The notes under the pieces: model-generated
Told to the model about the DNA's origin: nothing
The model's input: only the letters and a program-made list of their open reading frames with translations
Database searches by the model: none
Shown here: piece by piece, positions 21,617-22,042 of the stretch
How the letters are laid out: every line of letters starts with the position of its first letter
Numbering within the stretch: the first letter of the stretch is position 1
Translations under genes and position numbers: made by a program
NCBI GenBank assembly: GCA_002307055.1
Contig: DBTM01000028.1
Coordinates: 1-22,042, forward strand
Origin: Clostridiales bacterium UBA1316
Lineage (GTDB): Bacteria; Bacillota; Clostridia; Oscillospirales; Oscillospiraceae
Length of the DNA: 22,042 nt
Direction: 5' to 3'

Positions 21617-22042
21617 ATGTCTGATATTATTGACAAGGAAACGCACGAATCTGATCGTGTTGACAAGGTTCCAGGCGAATCGGAAATGATCGACAAGGCG
21701 CCTCACGAATATGACGCGTCTCAGATCCAGGTGCTCGAAGGTCTGGAAGCCGTCAGGAAAAGGCCCGGTATGTATATCGGGTCGACGTCACTCTCAGGCC
21801 TGCATCACTTGGTTTATGAAATTGTGGATAACGCCATAGACGAAGCGCTGGGAGGCTACTGCAACGATATCTCCGTTATTATCGGAGAAGGCGATATTAT
21901 TACCGTTATCGATAATGGCAGAGGAATTCCGGTTGATATCCATGAACAAACCGGTAAAAGCGCTCTTGAGGTCGTTTTCACAGTTCTGCATGCCGGCGGT
22001 AAATTCGGCGGCGGCGGGTATAAAGTGGCGGGGGGGGGGGGG
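21617..22042 (+). CDS. gyrB: DNA gyrase subunit B, N-terminal part (cut by window end)
   Basis: Gyrase B supplies the ATPase that drives negative supercoiling. About 142 residues are present. The family core begins at YDASQIQVLEGLEAVRKRPG, followed by MYIGSTSLSGLHHLVYEIVD, the ATP-site NAIDEALGGY, and IDNGRGIPVDIH. The end of the fragment (KFGGGGYKV) precedes the conserved SGGLHGVG loop, which is not readable because the sequence becomes a G run at 22030. GGAGGAGATTTAAC sets the start at 21617. Ahead of the core are about 31 residues containing three tandem decapeptides (see the repeat entry). Confidence 0.95.
   Translation, partial: MSDIIDKETHESDRVDKVPGESEMIDKAPHEYDASQIQVLEGLEAVRKRPGMYIGSTSLSGLHHLVYEIVDNAIDEALGGYCNDISVIIGEGDIITVIDNGRGIPVDIHEQTGKSALEVVFTVLHAGGKFGGGGYKVAGGGG
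21629..21718 (+). repeat. Three tandem 30-base units at the 5' end of gyrB
   Basis: Units at 21629-21658, 21659-21688 and 21689-21718 encode IDKETHESDR, VDKVPGESEM and IDKAPHEYDA. The shared pattern is (I/V)DK-x-(T/P)-(H/G)-E-(S/Y)-(D/E)-x. The DNA copies are diverged, so this is an old duplication rather than a fresh slippage. Confidence 0.7.
22030..22042. other. Terminal run of 13 G, probable sequence-end artefact
   Basis: The last 13 bases are all G. GyrB normally continues with a Gly-Gly-Leu-His-Gly loop here, so the beginning of the run may be real but the rest is unlikely. It should not be translated. Confidence 0.8.

Noticed and set aside
1..22042. tRNA or rRNA genes, CRISPR arrays, insertion sequences, prophage or defence genes
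   Set aside because: I looked for cloverleaf-like stretches, regularly spaced repeats, and transposase, integrase, nuclease or toxin motifs and found none. The window is housekeeping sequence throughout.

Overview
The window is the chromosomal replication-origin region of an endospore-forming, low-to-mid-GC Gram-positive bacterium, most likely a member of the Clostridia. Lineage evidence: strong GGAGG-type ribosome sites throughout, a germination protease (gpr), a RemB/DUF370 protein between recF and gyrB, a glnA-nitR pair, a PrsA-like lipoprotein, and a dnaA-dnaN-yaaA-recF-remB-gyrB series. A placement in or near Oscillospirales is only an impression from protein flavour. The 13-base G run that ends the window inside gyrB looks like a sequence-end artefact, so this is probably one assembled contig.

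Layout. Left part (1-6.9 kb): purA (-), the glnA-nitR nitrogen unit (-), pyrG (+), and a parvulin-type foldase lipoprotein (-). Middle (7-15.3 kb, all -): an apparently co-transcribed run parA-parB-(membrane coiled-coil protein)-serS-mscL-rsmG, followed by mfd. Most junctions are tight: two are 4-base ATGA overlaps and two are gaps of 9 and 15 bases, while parA and parB are 71 bases apart. Canonical parS sites lie just upstream of parA and between rsmG and mfd. Next come gpr (-) and rpsT (+), divergent from a shared 197-base gap. Right part (17-22 kb, all +): dnaA, the dnaA-dnaN intergenic origin core, dnaN, yaaA, recF, remB and the start of gyrB.

Origin. The 276-base dnaA-dnaN gap holds three same-orientation DnaA-box-like 9-mers. 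The last is followed by a 10-base spacer, six DnaA-trio triplets and an AT-rich stretch, which is the bacterial basal unwinding arrangement. With the origin near 18.5 kb, almost every gene is transcribed away from it. pyrG and rpsT are the exceptions.

How the genes work together. ParA/ParB/parS and DnaA/DnaN/RecF/GyrB start, copy and segregate the chromosome. Mfd and RecF serve repair. SerRS, RsmG and S20 serve translation. PurA, PyrG and GlnA make nucleotides and glutamine, with NitR as a probable RNA-binding antiterminator for nitrogen control. GPR degrades spore DNA-protecting proteins at germination.

I found no clearly new system, mobile element, CRISPR array or defence locus. The more unusual signals are an inverted repeat centred on the dnaA promoter, a terminator facing the wrong way beside a parS site, a three-copy decapeptide repeat at the GyrB N-terminus, an ANTAR-type hexaloop at the start of the glnA leader, and a tiny ORF with a strong ribosome site upstream of glnA.
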